The notes: generated from the sequence alone by a model not told the origin. A stretch of 64,000 nucleotides of DNA from an uncultured Sphingomonas sp. (GCF_913777625.1 NZ_CAJYTI010000001.1:124001-188000), one strand, 5' to 3'. Positions 18,361-29,413 are shown, numbered from the stretch's first letter. Translations and numbers: made by a program.

Positions 18361-20682
18361 ATGCCTAGTTTCGCCTCCGCTCTCGAAGCCACCCTCCACA
18401 AGGCGCTCGAGGCTGCGTCCTCGCGCCGGCACGAATATGCGACGCTCGAGCATCTCCTGCTCGCGCTGATCGACGACGAACATGCCTCGAAGGTAATGGG
18501 CGCGTGCGGGGTGGACCTGGGCGAGCTGAAGACCACCGTGGCGCACTATCTCGATACCGAGCTGGAAGCGCTGAAGGTGGACAACGCCACCGATCCCTCC
18601 CCCACCAGCGGGTTCCAGCGCGTCGTCCAGCGCGCGATCCTGCACGTCCAGTCCTCGGGCCGCGACGAAGTGACCGGCGCCAACGTGCTGGTTGCGCTGT
18701 TCAGCGAGCGCGAGAGCTACGCGGTCTATTTCCTGCAGCAGCAGGACATGAGCCGGCTCGATGCCGTCAGCTTCATCAGCCACGGCGTCGGCAAGGGCGG
18801 CACCACGCCCACCGAGACCAGCACCCCCAAGGGCGCTGCCGAGGAAGACAAGTCGAACAAGCAGGAGGCGAAGACGGGCAAGGGTGAGAGCGCGCTCAAG
18901 CAATTCACCGTCGACCTCAACGAGAAGGCCAAGATCGGCAAGGTCGATCCGCTGATCGGCCGCGCGGCCGAGGTCGACCGCACCGTCCAGATCCTGTGTC
19001 GGCGCAGCAAGAACAACCCGCTTTATGTGGGCGATCCGGGCGTCGGCAAGACCGCCATCGCCGAGGGCCTCGCGCGCAAGATCGTCGAGGGCGAAGTGCC
19101 CGACGTTCTGAAGGAAGCGGTGATCTACTCGCTCGACATGGGCGCGCTGCTCGCCGGCACCCGCTATCGCGGCGACTTCGAGGAGCGCCTGAAGCAGGTC
19201 GTCTCGGAGCTCGAGAAACTGCCGCACGCGGTGCTGTTCATCGACGAGATCCACACCGTGATCGGCGCGGGCGCCACCAGCGGCGGCGCGATGGATGCGT
19301 CGAACCTGCTCAAGCCGGCGCTGTCGGGTGGCTCGATCCGCTGCATCGGCTCGACCACCTACAAGGAATTCCGCAACCACTTCGAGAAGGACCGCGCGCT
19401 GCTCCGCCGCTTCCAGAAAATCGACGTCAACGAGCCGTCGGTCGAGGATACGGTGAAGATCCTCGCGGGCCTGCGCTCGGCGTTCGAGCAGCACCATTCG
19501 GTGAAGTACACGCCCGACGCGATCAAGTCGGCGGTGGAACTGTCGGCGCGCTACATCAACGACCGCAAGCTGCCCGACAAGGCGATCGACGTGATCGACG
19601 AGGTCGGCGCGATGCAGATGCTGGTGGCGCCGTCCAAGCGCAAGAAGGTCATCACCCCCAAGGAGATCGAGCAGGTCATCGCGACCATGGCGCGGATCCC
19701 GGCCAAGACCGTCTCGTCGGACGACACCCGCGTGCTCGCCAATATCGAGCAGGATCTGAAGCGCGTCGTGTTCGGCCAGGACAAGGCGATCGAAGTCCTG
19801 TCCTCGGCAATCAAGCTCAGCCGTGCGGGCCTGCGCGATCCGGACAAGCCGATCGGCAACTATCTGTTCTCGGGACCCACGGGCGTCGGCAAGACCGAGG
19901 TGGCGAAGCAGCTCGCGACGCTGCTCGGCATCCCGCTCCAGCGCTTCGACATGTCCGAGTACATGGAGCGCCACTCGGTCAGCCGGCTGATCGGTGCCCC
20001 TCCGGGCTATGTCGGCTATGACCAGGGCGGCCTGCTGACCGACGCGGTCGACCAGAACCCGCATTCGGTGCTGCTGCTCGACGAGATCGAAAAGGCGCAT
20101 CCGGACCTGTTCAACATCCTGCTGCAGGTGATGGACAACGGCAAGCTGACCGACCACCACGGCAAGACCGTCGACTTCCGCAACACCATCCTCATCCTGA
20201 CCACCAATGCCGGTGCGTCCGACATGGCGAAGGAAAGCGTGGGCTTCGGCGAACTGAGCCGCGAGGACGTGCAGGAAGAGGCCGTGAAGAATCTCTTCAC
20301 CCCCGAATTCCGCAACCGTCTCGATGCGATCGTGCCGTTCGGCTATCTGCCGCCGGAGGTCGTCGCCCGCGTCGTCGACAAGTTCGTGCTGCAGCTCGAG
20401 CTGCAGCTCACCGATCGCGGCGTCCACATTCACCTGGACGAGGAAGCCAAGGCGTGGCTCACCAAGCGCGGCTATGACAAGCTGTACGGCGCGCGCCCGA
20501 TGGGCCGCCTGATGCAGGAGAAGATCAAGCAGCCGCTCGCCGAGGAGCTGCTGTTCGGCAAGCTCGTCCATGGCGGCGAGGTGAGCGTGAAGCTGAAGGA
20601 CAACGCCCTGGCCTTCGAGATCACGCCCGCGGCACCGAAGAAGCCCAAGAAGGGCACCAAGACGGAGCCTGCGGGCGCCTGA
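18361..20682 (+). CDS. clpA: ATP-dependent Clp protease ATP-binding subunit ClpA
   Basis: MPSFASALEATLHKALEAASSRRHEYATLEHLLLALIDD; two Walker A (GDPGVGKT, GPTGVGKTE). Confidence 0.97.
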   Translation: MPSFASALEATLHKALEAASSRRHEYATLEHLLLALIDDEHASKVMGACGVDLGELKTTVAHYLDTELEALKVDNATDPSPTSGFQRVVQRAILHVQSSGRDEVTGANVLVALFSERESYAVYFLQQQDMSRLDAVSFISHGVGKGGTTPTETSTPKGAAEEDKSNKQEAKTGKGESALKQFTVDLNEKAKIGKVDPLIGRAAEVDRTVQILCRRSKNNPLYVGDPGVGKTAIAEGLARKIVEGEVPDVLKEAVIYSLDMGALLAGTRYRGDFEERLKQVVSELEKLPHAVLFIDEIHTVIGAGATSGGAMDASNLLKPALSGGSIRCIGSTTYKEFRNHFEKDRALLRRFQKIDVNEPSVEDTVKILAGLRSAFEQHHSVKYTPDAIKSAVELSARYINDRKLPDKAIDVIDEVGAMQMLVAPSKRKKVITPKEIEQVIATMARIPAKTVSSDDTRVLANIEQDLKRVVFGQDKAIEVLSSAIKLSRAGLRDPDKPIGNYLFSGPTGVGKTEVAKQLATLLGIPLQRFDMSEYMERHSVSRLIGAPPGYVGYDQGGLLTDAVDQNPHSVLLLDEIEKAHPDLFNILLQVMDNGKLTDHHGKTVDFRNTILILTTNAGASDMAKESVGFGELSREDVQEEAVKNLFTPEFRNRLDAIVPFGYLPPEVVARVVDKFVLQLELQLTDRGVHIHLDEEAKAWLTKRGYDKLYGARPMGRLMQEKIKQPLAEELLFGKLVHGGEVSVKLKDNALAFEITPAAPKKPKKGTKTEPAGA

Positions 20683-20705
20683 CCCTTCGCGGCGTCGGAA
20701 ACAAC

Positions 20706-20739
20706 AATCGGCCCGGGAGAGCGCTCTCCCGGGCCGATT
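20706..20739. terminator. bidirectional terminator between clpA and UrcA-family gene
   Basis: Perfect 34-nt palindrome AATCGGCCCGGGAGAGC/GCTCTCCCGGGCCGATT. Confidence 0.8.
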
Positions 20740-20761
20740 GCGTTTGACGGGGTACGATGTG

Positions 20762-21091
20762 TCAGCGGTTGGCGCTGGCGACCATTGCTCCCTGGTTCGC
20801 AGCGAGGATCGCGCGCTCGGCGTCCTTGCGGGCGTTGGCGAGCGCGATGCGACGGCAGTCGAGCTCGTCCGCGGTCGGCAGGATCATGCCGGTCATCGGA
20901 TCGTAGCGGCAGACGCGATAGCTCGCCGACGCGATACGGCGCTGCAGGCGCGCACGGCCTTCGGCGGTAAGCAGTTCGGAAGGCGCATAGGCGATGCGAA
21001 CGGTCTTGTCCTGACGGACCTGGATCCGGGCTTCGGCCGGAACCGTGGCGATCGTGCCAAGCATTGCGGCCATCACGATAAAAGTCTTCAT
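20762..21091 (-). CDS. UrcA family protein
   Basis: Secreted small protein VRIAYAPSELLTAEGRARLQRRIASASYRVCRYD; start MKTFIVMAAMLG. Confidence 0.85.
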   Translation of the reverse strand: MKTFIVMAAMLGTIATVPAEARIQVRQDKTVRIAYAPSELLTAEGRARLQRRIASASYRVCRYDPMTGMILPTADELDCRRIALANARKDAERAILAANQGAMVASANR

Positions 21092-21331
21092 GATTGGTCC
21101 TCCTGGGATGCGGTGTATTCGCGACCATGTCGCGACCGGTCTCCGCCGGCTGACTGCGCCACTACTCTCAAAATGGGTCACGCCCATGCAGAGCCCGTGA
21201 CAATCCACCACATCCCGAATGACATAATTATGGCCGCTCGCTTCAATGCTGCGCCGCAGCATCTACAGGCGAAACAAAATTATAAAGTAGCAAACGCCCG
21301 ATTCTTGCCGATCGTACGTGCCGGTCGAGGA

Positions 21332-21601
21332 TCAGCGCTGCGGCCCGTCTACTCCGCGTGCGATCACGACCGGGGTGTCGCACTGCACGAAGCGCACCAC
21401 CGGCCGATACCGGTTTGCCGGCGGCTCCTTGTCGAGGGAGCGCAAGGTAGGTGCCGGGGCCTCGCCCTCTCGAATGGACTGGCCGCGAGCGTTCTCGCAT
21501 CGGGCCTCGCGATGCGCCGCCGGAGCGGCTGCTGCGCGTAGCGAAAGGACCTTCGGCGCGTCGTCGCCGGCGATCGAAAGCAACAGAACCATCCCCAACA
21601 T
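21332..21601 (-). CDS. hypothetical secreted/small protein
   Basis: MLGMVLLLSIAGDDAPKV... ORF with hydrophobic N-terminus; weak. Confidence 0.45.
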   Translation of the reverse strand: MLGMVLLLSIAGDDAPKVLSLRAAAAPAAHREARCENARGQSIREGEAPAPTLRSLDKEPPANRYRPVVRFVQCDTPVVIARGVDGPQR

Positions 21602-21672
21602 GGCCGTCTCCCCAACCTCGTCCGCTTCCGGAGCGGACGGGCGGGAGACTAGCATGCCGGACGCAGCCTTGC

Positions 21673-22671
21673 CTATCGGCCCTTTTCGGCGAGCTTGCGC
21701 TCCCAGGCAAGCGCGTCGCGAACGATGCCGTTCAGATCGGCGTGCCGGGGCCGCCAGGGCAAGGCCGCGAGGATCGCGCTGTTGTCCGCCACCAGCGCGT
21801 CCGGATCACCGGCGCGGCGCCCCTCGAGCTTGCGCTCGATCGTCATGTTGGTCACCCGATCCACCGCATCGAGCACTTCCAGCACCGAGAAGCCACGGCC
21901 ATAGCCGCAGTTCATCGTGTGGCTTTCCTCCGGTCGCGCGATCAGCAGGTCGAGCGCGTCGACATGCGCCGCAGCGAGATCGCTGACATGGATATAGTCG
22001 CGCACGCCGGTGCCGTCCGGGGTGGCGAAGTCGGTACCGAACACCGAGACGTGGCTGCGCTTGCCCGTGGCCGCCTCCACCGCAACCTTGATCAGGTGCG
22101 TCGCCCCTGCGGTCGACTGGCCGCTGCGCCCCTGCGGATCCGCACCGGCGACGTTGAAATAGCGCAGTGCGCAATAGTTGAGCGGGTGCGCCGCCGCCAC
22201 GTCCTTCAGCATGATCTCGGTCATCAGCTTGGACATGCCGTACGGGTTGATCGGCGCCTTCGGGCTGTCCTCGCGGATCGGCACCTGCTCGGGGATGCCA
22301 TAGGTGGCCGCGGTCGAGGAGAAGATGAAGTGGCGCACGCCCTCGGCCACCACCGCCTCGATCAGCGATCGGCTGGCGGCGGTGTTGTTGCGGTAATATT
22401 TGAGCGGATCGGTGACCGATTCCGGCACCACGACCGAACCGGCGAAATGCATCACCGCAGTCACGCCATGCGCCCGGATCGCGGCCCGCACCGCCGGGAT
22501 GTCGTCGATATTGGCGACGACCAACTTCGCGCGCGGATCCACCGCCCAGTCGAACCCGGTGACCAGATTGTCGATCACGACCACCTGCCATCCGGCATCG
22601 AGCAGCGCCAGCACCGCATGGCTGCCGATATAGCCTGCCCCACCCGTCACCAGCACCGTACCGTCGCGCAT
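21673..22671 (-). CDS. galE: UDP-glucose 4-epimerase
   Basis: VLVTGGAGYIGSHAVLALL, YGMSKLMTE, NPYGMSK. Confidence 0.95.
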   Translation of the reverse strand: MRDGTVLVTGGAGYIGSHAVLALLDAGWQVVVIDNLVTGFDWAVDPRAKLVVANIDDIPAVRAAIRAHGVTAVMHFAGSVVVPESVTDPLKYYRNNTAASRSLIEAVVAEGVRHFIFSSTAATYGIPEQVPIREDSPKAPINPYGMSKLMTEIMLKDVAAAHPLNYCALRYFNVAGADPQGRSGQSTAGATHLIKVAVEAATGKRSHVSVFGTDFATPDGTGVRDYIHVSDLAAAHVDALDLLIARPEESHTMNCGYGRGFSVLEVLDAVDRVTNMTIERKLEGRRAGDPDALVADNSAILAALPWRPRHADLNGIVRDALAWERKLAEKGR

Positions 22672-22739
22672 CGATCGATCCCCTTTGTTCACCCGCTCCT
22701 CCACCCTATCTTGGCCCCACAAGCAAGGAGTTCCTCGAC

Positions 22740-23285
22740 ATGACCATCGAAACGGCAACGCTCGCCGGCGGTTGCTTCTGGTGCACGGAAGCCGTGTTCA
22801 ACGACGTGATCGGCGTACAAGGCGTCGAAAGCGGCTATATCGGGGGGACCAAGGAAAACCCCACCTACAAGGAAGTGTGCAGCGGCAGCACCGGCCATGC
22901 CGAGGCGATCCGGGTGAGCTTCGACACCGACGTGGTGAGCTATGGCGAGATCCTCGACATCTTCCTCGCCACCCATGACCCGACCCAGCTCAACCGCCAG
23001 GGCAATGATATCGGCACCCAGTATCGCTCGGCGATCTTCCCGCATTCGGCCGAGCAGGAGCGCGAGGCGCTGGACGCGATCGAGCGCGCGCGGCCCGACT
23101 GGCCGCAGCCGATCGTCACCGCAATCGAGCCGCTCGGCCAGTGGTGGCCGGCCGAGGAATATCACCAAGAATATTGGCAGGGCGAAGGCCAGCGGAACCC
23201 CTATTGCCTGGCGGTGATCCCGCCCAAGCTCCGCAAGCTGCGCAAGAGCTTCGCCAACAAAGCGAAAGAGGGCGCAGCCGCATAA
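22740..23285 (+). CDS. msrA: peptide-methionine (S)-S-oxide reductase
   Basis: ATLAGGCFWCTEAVFNDV catalytic motif. Confidence 0.95.
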   Translation: MTIETATLAGGCFWCTEAVFNDVIGVQGVESGYIGGTKENPTYKEVCSGSTGHAEAIRVSFDTDVVSYGEILDIFLATHDPTQLNRQGNDIGTQYRSAIFPHSAEQEREALDAIERARPDWPQPIVTAIEPLGQWWPAEEYHQEYWQGEGQRNPYCLAVIPPKLRKLRKSFANKAKEGAAA

Positions 23286-23618
23286 GGCCGCGCCCTCCCA
23301 CGGGGGTAATCGAGACCGCGGCTGGCGTTTCCGCCGGCCGCGGATGTCGAAGAACGTCCTGCGTGCGGGGGCAGCACCAACGTTCCTCGGGTTCCGCACT
23401 CATGTGACAGACCCGCAAAGAAGCCGCATCGCCCGATAAGGGCAGCACCGCCAAAAAACGCGTCGGCCTGTCAGCCACCGTCACGCCCGTCTTTATGTTT
23501 GCGAGCTAACCGGCGGTCCGACCCTAGAAAATTGCCCGGCGCTGTAAAGAATTGATCGTATACATGATACCCAAATTGGGATGGGCGCCTCTCCCAAGGC
23601 AATCCGGAGGATCCTGTA

Positions 23619-23795
23619 ATGATCGCGGGCAGACTTCTTGCCCAACATCGCAAGTGTAACGCGGTTCGCGTTCGACCCATGACCGCCGAGATCAGCGATA
23701 GCGACGAGGCAATTTTCGCTTCATCCTGGAAACCGGTGACAATAGCTTCGCAGGCGCAACAAGATCAGCCCCCGGAACTCGTTTCTTTCACGTAA
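23619..23795 (+). CDS. putative 58-aa small protein, absent from ORF track
   Basis: My translation: MIAGRLLAQHRKCNAVRVRPMTAEISDSDEAIFASSWKPVTIASQAQQDQPPELVSFT*, preceded by GGAGG Shine-Dalgarno. Confidence 0.5.
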   Translation: MIAGRLLAQHRKCNAVRVRPMTAEISDSDEAIFASSWKPVTIASQAQQDQPPELVSFT

Positions 23796-23799
23796 CATG

Positions 23800-24738
23800 T
23801 CAGCTGCGCGGATGGGCCGCCCGTGCGAGCCGGTCGCGAATGGCCCGGCCCAGCCCCTCCGTCGGCACCGGGGCGATGGCGATGCGCGGGCGATCGGAAG
23901 CGTCGCCACGATGCAGCGCGTCGAACAGCCGCGCCGCCGCCTCGCGCAGATCGCCGCTGGCGGACAGCGTGTCGTCGCCGGCGATCGCGCCGAAACCGAT
24001 CAGCCATTCGTCGGCATCCGCGCCGGTCACGTCCAGCCGCACGGGCTTGGAAGGCGCATAATGGCTGGCAAGCTGGCCGGGCGCGGTGATCGCGCCGGGG
24101 GTCGCGCCTGCTCCATAGCCGGGCAGTTGCTCGGCGGTGATCGGGCCGGGGCGCAGGATCTGCCGGGTCGCCGGATCGACGATCGTGGACTCGATGCCGT
24201 CGGTCGTCGCGCCGTCGTCGATCACCAGCGGAATCCGCCCGGCAAGGCTCGCTGCGACATGCGCGGCGCGCGTCGGGCTGATCCCGCCGCTGGCATTGGC
24301 CGAGGGAGCGGCGAGCGGTCGCCCGCTTGCCCGGATCAGCCCCTGCATCGCGCGGTGATCCGGCATGCGCAGGGCGACGGTCGGAAGGCCGGCGGTGACG
24401 AGGCTCGCGACGGGCGCGTCCGCCGCCAGCGGCAGCACCATGGTGAGCGGCCCGGGCCAGAAGCGCGCGGCCAGCGCCCGCGCTTCGTCGTCGAAGCGTG
24501 CGATCGTCTCGGCCATCGCCATGTCCGCGACGTGCACGATCAGCGGGTTGAACGAAGGCCGTCCCTTGGCCGCGTAAATACCCGAGACGGCTACCGAATC
24601 GGTGGCATCGGCGGCGAGTCCATAGACGGTCTCGGTGGGCACCGCGACCGATTCGCCGCGCCGGATGAGCGCGGCGGCCTCGCCGAGCGCGGCCTCGCCG
24701 TAGGGTAAGATGCGCGGATTTGCTGGGGTCACCCGCAA
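23800..24738 (-). CDS. L-threonylcarbamoyladenylate synthase (Sua5/TsaC)
   Basis: ESVAVPTETVYGLAADATD; KGRPSFNPLIVHV; C-terminal Sua5 domain (SHYAPSKPVRL). Confidence 0.93.
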   Translation of the reverse strand: MRVTPANPRILPYGEAALGEAAALIRRGESVAVPTETVYGLAADATDSVAVSGIYAAKGRPSFNPLIVHVADMAMAETIARFDDEARALAARFWPGPLTMVLPLAADAPVASLVTAGLPTVALRMPDHRAMQGLIRASGRPLAAPSANASGGISPTRAAHVAASLAGRIPLVIDDGATTDGIESTIVDPATRQILRPGPITAEQLPGYGAGATPGAITAPGQLASHYAPSKPVRLDVTGADADEWLIGFGAIAGDDTLSASGDLREAAARLFDALHRGDASDRPRIAIAPVPTEGLGRAIRDRLARAAHPRS

Positions 24739-24780
24739 GGCGCTATATTGCTGCGAAGAAGATCACAAGAGAGAGGCCTG

Positions 24781-26475
24781 ATGTTCACCCCCGCCACCGC
24801 CGAGCAGCGTTTCGTGCTCGACCATATCGTCCGCCTGTCCGAAATCAGCGAAGAGGCCACGCCCGACCTGCTGGATGCGGTGCTGGAAGGCGCCGGCCAG
24901 TTCGCCGCGGGCGAATGGGCGCCGCTCGAACGGCTGGGCGACACCGAAGGGGCACGCTGGACCGAGCAGGGTGTGACGATGCCCGCGGGCTTCGCCGCCG
25001 CCTATCGCGCCTATGTCGAGGGCGGCTGGGGCACGATCGGCTCGCCTGCAGAGCATGGTGGCCAGGGGCTGCCGGTCAGCCTGTCGGTGGCGGTGCTGGA
25101 GACGCTGGGCACGGCCAACATGGGTTTCTGCCTGTGCCCGGTGCTCACCGTCGGCGCGGTCGAAGCGCTCCACCATCACGGCTCGCCCGAGCAGCAGGCG
25201 CTGTATCTGCCGAAGCTCGCCACCGGCGAATGGACCGGGACGATGAACCTCACCGAGCCGCAGGCGGGATCGGACGTGGGCGCGGTCAAGACCAAGGCCG
25301 AGCCGGCGGGCGACGGGAAGTGGAAGATCAAGGGCACCAAGATCTACATCTCGTTCGGCGACCATGACATGGCCGACAATATCGTCCATCTGGTGCTGGC
25401 GCGCACGCCGGGGGCGCCTGCAGGCACCAAGGGCCTGTCGCTGTTCCTGGTGCCGAAGTACCGGTTGAACGCCGATGGCACGCCGGGCTATTTCAACGAC
25501 ATCAAGGTCGTCTCGATCGAACACAAGATGGGCCTGCACGCCTCGCCCACCTGTGTCCTCAGCTTCGGCGACAACGATGATTGCATCGGCGAGCTGATCG
25601 GCCCCGAGCTGGGCGGCATCCGCGCGATGTTCACGATGATGAACAATGCGCGTCTGAACGTCGGTCTGCAGGGCGTGCAGGTCGCCGAGCGCGCCACCCA
25701 GCGGGCGGTCGCCTATGCCCGCGAGCGGGTGCAGGGGGTTCGCGGCGGCGCACCGACCGCGATCATCGAACATCCCGATGTGCGCCGCATGCTGCTGCGG
25801 ATGAAGGCGCAGACCCAGGCCGCGCGCGCGCTGGTCTATTACGCCTTCGGCCAGCTCGATCGCGGCCGCGCCGGGGATGCGGAGGCCGACAAGCGCGTCG
25901 AGCTGCTCACCCCGCTCGCCAAGGCGCATGCCACCGACATCGGCAACGAGGTCGCGAGCCTCGGCCTGCAGGTCCATGGCGGCATGGGCTATATCGAGGA
26001 GACCGGCGCCGCCCAGCATTTCCGCGACGCCCGCATCACGCCGATCTACGAAGGCACCAACGGCATCCAGGCCGCCGACCTGGTCGGCCGCAAGCTGAGC
26101 ATGGACAATGGCGCGACGCTGCTCGGCCTGCTGGCCGACATGCGCGCCGAGGCCGAGGATGCGGGGCTGCGGTCGCTGATCGATGCGTGCGAGGAGGTCG
26201 GCCGCAACCTGCTTGGCAGCGATACCGACGACCGGCTGGCGGCGAGCTACCCGTTCCTGACGATGCTGTCGGTGGCCGTGTGCGGCTGGCTGATGGAGAA
26301 GAGCGGGCGCCTGGTGGCACAGGGCGAGGGCGAGCCGGGCTTCGTCAAGATGAAGCAGGCAGCGGCGCGCTTCTATGTCGAGCAGATCGTCCCCGAAGCG
26401 CTCGGCCTGCGCGCGGCGGCGATGGCGAAGGCGGCGGTGCTGTACGCCGTGGAGGCGGAAGCGTTCGCGGCGTAA
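24781..26475 (+). CDS. acyl-CoA dehydrogenase, C-terminal-extended type
   Basis: MNLTEPQAGSDVGAVKTKA; MGLHASPTCVLSFG; QVHGGMGYIEETGAAQHFRDARITPIYEGTNGIQA. Confidence 0.95.
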   Translation: MFTPATAEQRFVLDHIVRLSEISEEATPDLLDAVLEGAGQFAAGEWAPLERLGDTEGARWTEQGVTMPAGFAAAYRAYVEGGWGTIGSPAEHGGQGLPVSLSVAVLETLGTANMGFCLCPVLTVGAVEALHHHGSPEQQALYLPKLATGEWTGTMNLTEPQAGSDVGAVKTKAEPAGDGKWKIKGTKIYISFGDHDMADNIVHLVLARTPGAPAGTKGLSLFLVPKYRLNADGTPGYFNDIKVVSIEHKMGLHASPTCVLSFGDNDDCIGELIGPELGGIRAMFTMMNNARLNVGLQGVQVAERATQRAVAYARERVQGVRGGAPTAIIEHPDVRRMLLRMKAQTQAARALVYYAFGQLDRGRAGDAEADKRVELLTPLAKAHATDIGNEVASLGLQVHGGMGYIEETGAAQHFRDARITPIYEGTNGIQAADLVGRKLSMDNGATLLGLLADMRAEAEDAGLRSLIDACEEVGRNLLGSDTDDRLAASYPFLTMLSVAVCGWLMEKSGRLVAQGEGEPGFVKMKQAAARFYVEQIVPEALGLRAAAMAKAAVLYAVEAEAFAA

Positions 26476-26486
26476 GAGGGGCGGAA

Positions 26487-26536
26487 AATCCTCCCCCGCC
26501 AGGGGGAGGTGCTGCCGTAGGCGGCGGAGGGGCAGG
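26487..26536. repeat. GC-rich repeat unit, left of DUF559 gene
   Basis: AATCCTCCCCCGCCAGGGGGAGGTGCTGCCGTAGGCGGCGGAGGGGCAGG; inverted copy at 26923-26972, direct diverged copy at 26985-27037. Confidence 0.85.
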
Positions 26537-26542
26537 AAAGCG

Positions 26543-26974
26543 ATGCGCTTGGGAGGTTCCAATCATAGCCGCCCCACCGCCAAGCGTCTCCGTGAGAAAA
26601 TGACGCCACCAGAAATTGCCCTCTGGCTGGCGCTCCGCAAGAACGACGCGGGTCTCCGATTCCGCAAGCAACACCCGGCGGGCGCCTACATCCTCGACTT
26701 CTACTGCGCCCCGGCAATGCTCGCGATCGAAGTCGACGGCCAAGCGCATGCCTTCGGGGACCGGCCAGAGCGGGATGCCACCCGCGACGCGTGGCTGAAA
26801 GCCCAAGGCGTCCGGGTCCTCCGCTATACGGCCGCGGACGTACTGCGCCACACCGACAGCGCCGTCCGCCAGATCCTCGCGATCGCGATCGACCGAAGGG
26901 CCAAACTACAAGCCGCTCGCCGACCTCCCCCTCCGTCGCCTTCGGCGCCACCTCCCCCTGGCGGGGAAGGATAG
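26543..26974 (+). CDS. DUF559 domain endonuclease (Vsr/restriction-like fold)
   Basis: MTPPEIALWLALRKNDAGLRFRKQHPAGAYILDFYCAPAMLAIEVDGQAH. Confidence 0.9.
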   Translation: MRLGGSNHSRPTAKRLREKMTPPEIALWLALRKNDAGLRFRKQHPAGAYILDFYCAPAMLAIEVDGQAHAFGDRPERDATRDAWLKAQGVRVLRYTAADVLRHTDSAVRQILAIAIDRRAKLQAARRPPPPSPSAPPPPGGEG

Positions 26975-27037
26975 AGGGGGCAACAATCCTCCCCAGCCAG
27001 GGGGAGGTGGCCCGCGCAGCGGGTCGGAGGGGGAGGT
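26923..27037. repeat. two further copies of the GC-rich repeat unit, right of DUF559 gene (inner copy inverted and encoding the DUF559 C-terminus)
   Basis: ACCTCCCCCTCCGTCGCCTTCGGCGCCACCTCCCCCTGGCGGGGAAGGAT and AATCCTCCCCAGCCAGGGGGAGGTGGCCCGCGCAGCGGGTCGGAGGGGGAGGT. Confidence 0.85.
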
Positions 27038-27052
27038 ACGCGACGCACTCGC

Positions 27053-28276
<1,224 letters not shown>

Positions 28277-28369
28277 GGGCGCCAGCTTAACGCAAGGCGG
28301 GGCCAGCGGAAGCCACCCCGCCCTACCAAATCGTCATTCGGCCGAAAGCCGGACGGGAGGTGGCGTTCG

Positions 28370-29395
28370 TCAGGCCATGTCGAGCACGATCCGCCCCTCG
28401 ATCTCGCCCTTGCGCATCCGATCGAACACGCTGTTGACGTTCTCGAGGCGTTCGGTCGCCACCGTCGCATGAACCTTGCCCTGCCCGGCGAAATCGAGCG
28501 CCTCCTGCAGGTCCAGGCGGGTGCCGACGATCGAGCCGCGCACGGTAATGCCGTTCAGCACGGTGTCGAAGATCGAGAGCGGGAAGTCCCCCGGCGGCAA
28601 GCCGTTGAGCGATACCGTGCCGCCGCGCCCCACCATGCCCAGTGCCTGCTGGAATGCCTTGGTCGACACCGCCGTCACCAGGACGCCGCGCGCGCCGCCA
28701 ACCGCCTTCCTGACGAACGCCGCCGGATCCTCGTGCAGCGCGTTCACCGTCAGCTCGGCGCCCAGCTTCTTCGCCAGCGCCAGCTTGGCGTCGTCGATAT
28801 CGACGGCGATGACGTTGAGCCCCATCGCCTTGGCATATTGCACGGCCATGTGGCCGAGCCCGCCGATGCCCGAGATCGCCACCCAGTCGCCCGGCTTGGT
28901 ATCGGTGACCTTCAGGCCCTTGTAGACGGTGACCCCTGCGCACAGTACCGGCGCGATCTCCACGAACCCGACATTGTCGGGCAGGATGCCGACATAATCG
29001 GGGTCCGCCAGCACATAGTCGGCAAAGCCGCCGTTCACCGAATAGCCGGTGTTCTGCTGGCTCTCGCAAAGCGTTTCCCAGCCGCCCAGGCAGTGCGGGC
29101 AATGGCCGCAGGCGCTGTAGAGCCAGGGCACCCCCACCCGGTCCCCTTCCTTCACATGGGTGACGCCCGCCCCCACCGCCGCAACATGGCCGACGCCCTC
29201 ATGCCCAGGGATGAAGGGTGGCTTGGGGCGCACCGGCCAGTCGCCCTCGGCGGCGTGGAGATCGGTGTGGCACACGCCGCTGGCGGCGACCTTCACCAGG
29301 ATCTGACCGGGGCCGACCTGCGGCACCGGCACTTCCTCGATAACCAGCGGCTGGCCGAATTCGCGAACGACGGCCGCTTTCATGGTCTTGAGCAT
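28370..29395 (-). CDS. adhP: zinc-dependent alcohol dehydrogenase (AdhP/AdhA type)
   Basis: [42 protein letters not shown]. Confidence 0.93.
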   Translation of the reverse strand: MLKTMKAAVVREFGQPLVIEEVPVPQVGPGQILVKVAASGVCHTDLHAAEGDWPVRPKPPFIPGHEGVGHVAAVGAGVTHVKEGDRVGVPWLYSACGHCPHCLGGWETLCESQQNTGYSVNGGFADYVLADPDYVGILPDNVGFVEIAPVLCAGVTVYKGLKVTDTKPGDWVAISGIGGLGHMAVQYAKAMGLNVIAVDIDDAKLALAKKLGAELTVNALHEDPAAFVRKAVGGARGVLVTAVSTKAFQQALGMVGRGGTVSLNGLPPGDFPLSIFDTVLNGITVRGSIVGTRLDLQEALDFAGQGKVHATVATERLENVNSVFDRMRKGEIEGRIVLDMA

Positions 29396-29413
29396 GGGGT
29401 TCCTCTCAGGTTT

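Noticed and set aside
18325-20571. 748-aa minus-strand ORF opposite clpA
   Set aside because: Typical GC-driven antisense ORF; ClpA motifs are unambiguous on the plus strand.
18361-20682. Missing clpS next to clpA as a possible anomaly
   Set aside because: clpS is not always adjacent to clpA; absence within the window is not informative.
24763-26562. 599-aa minus-strand ORF opposite acyl-CoA dehydrogenase
   Set aside because: Antisense artefact by the same criteria.
26487-27037. Repeat cluster as a CRISPR array
   Set aside because: Copies are in mixed orientation, spaced irregularly, and surround a gene; no regular repeat-spacer pattern and no cas genes.
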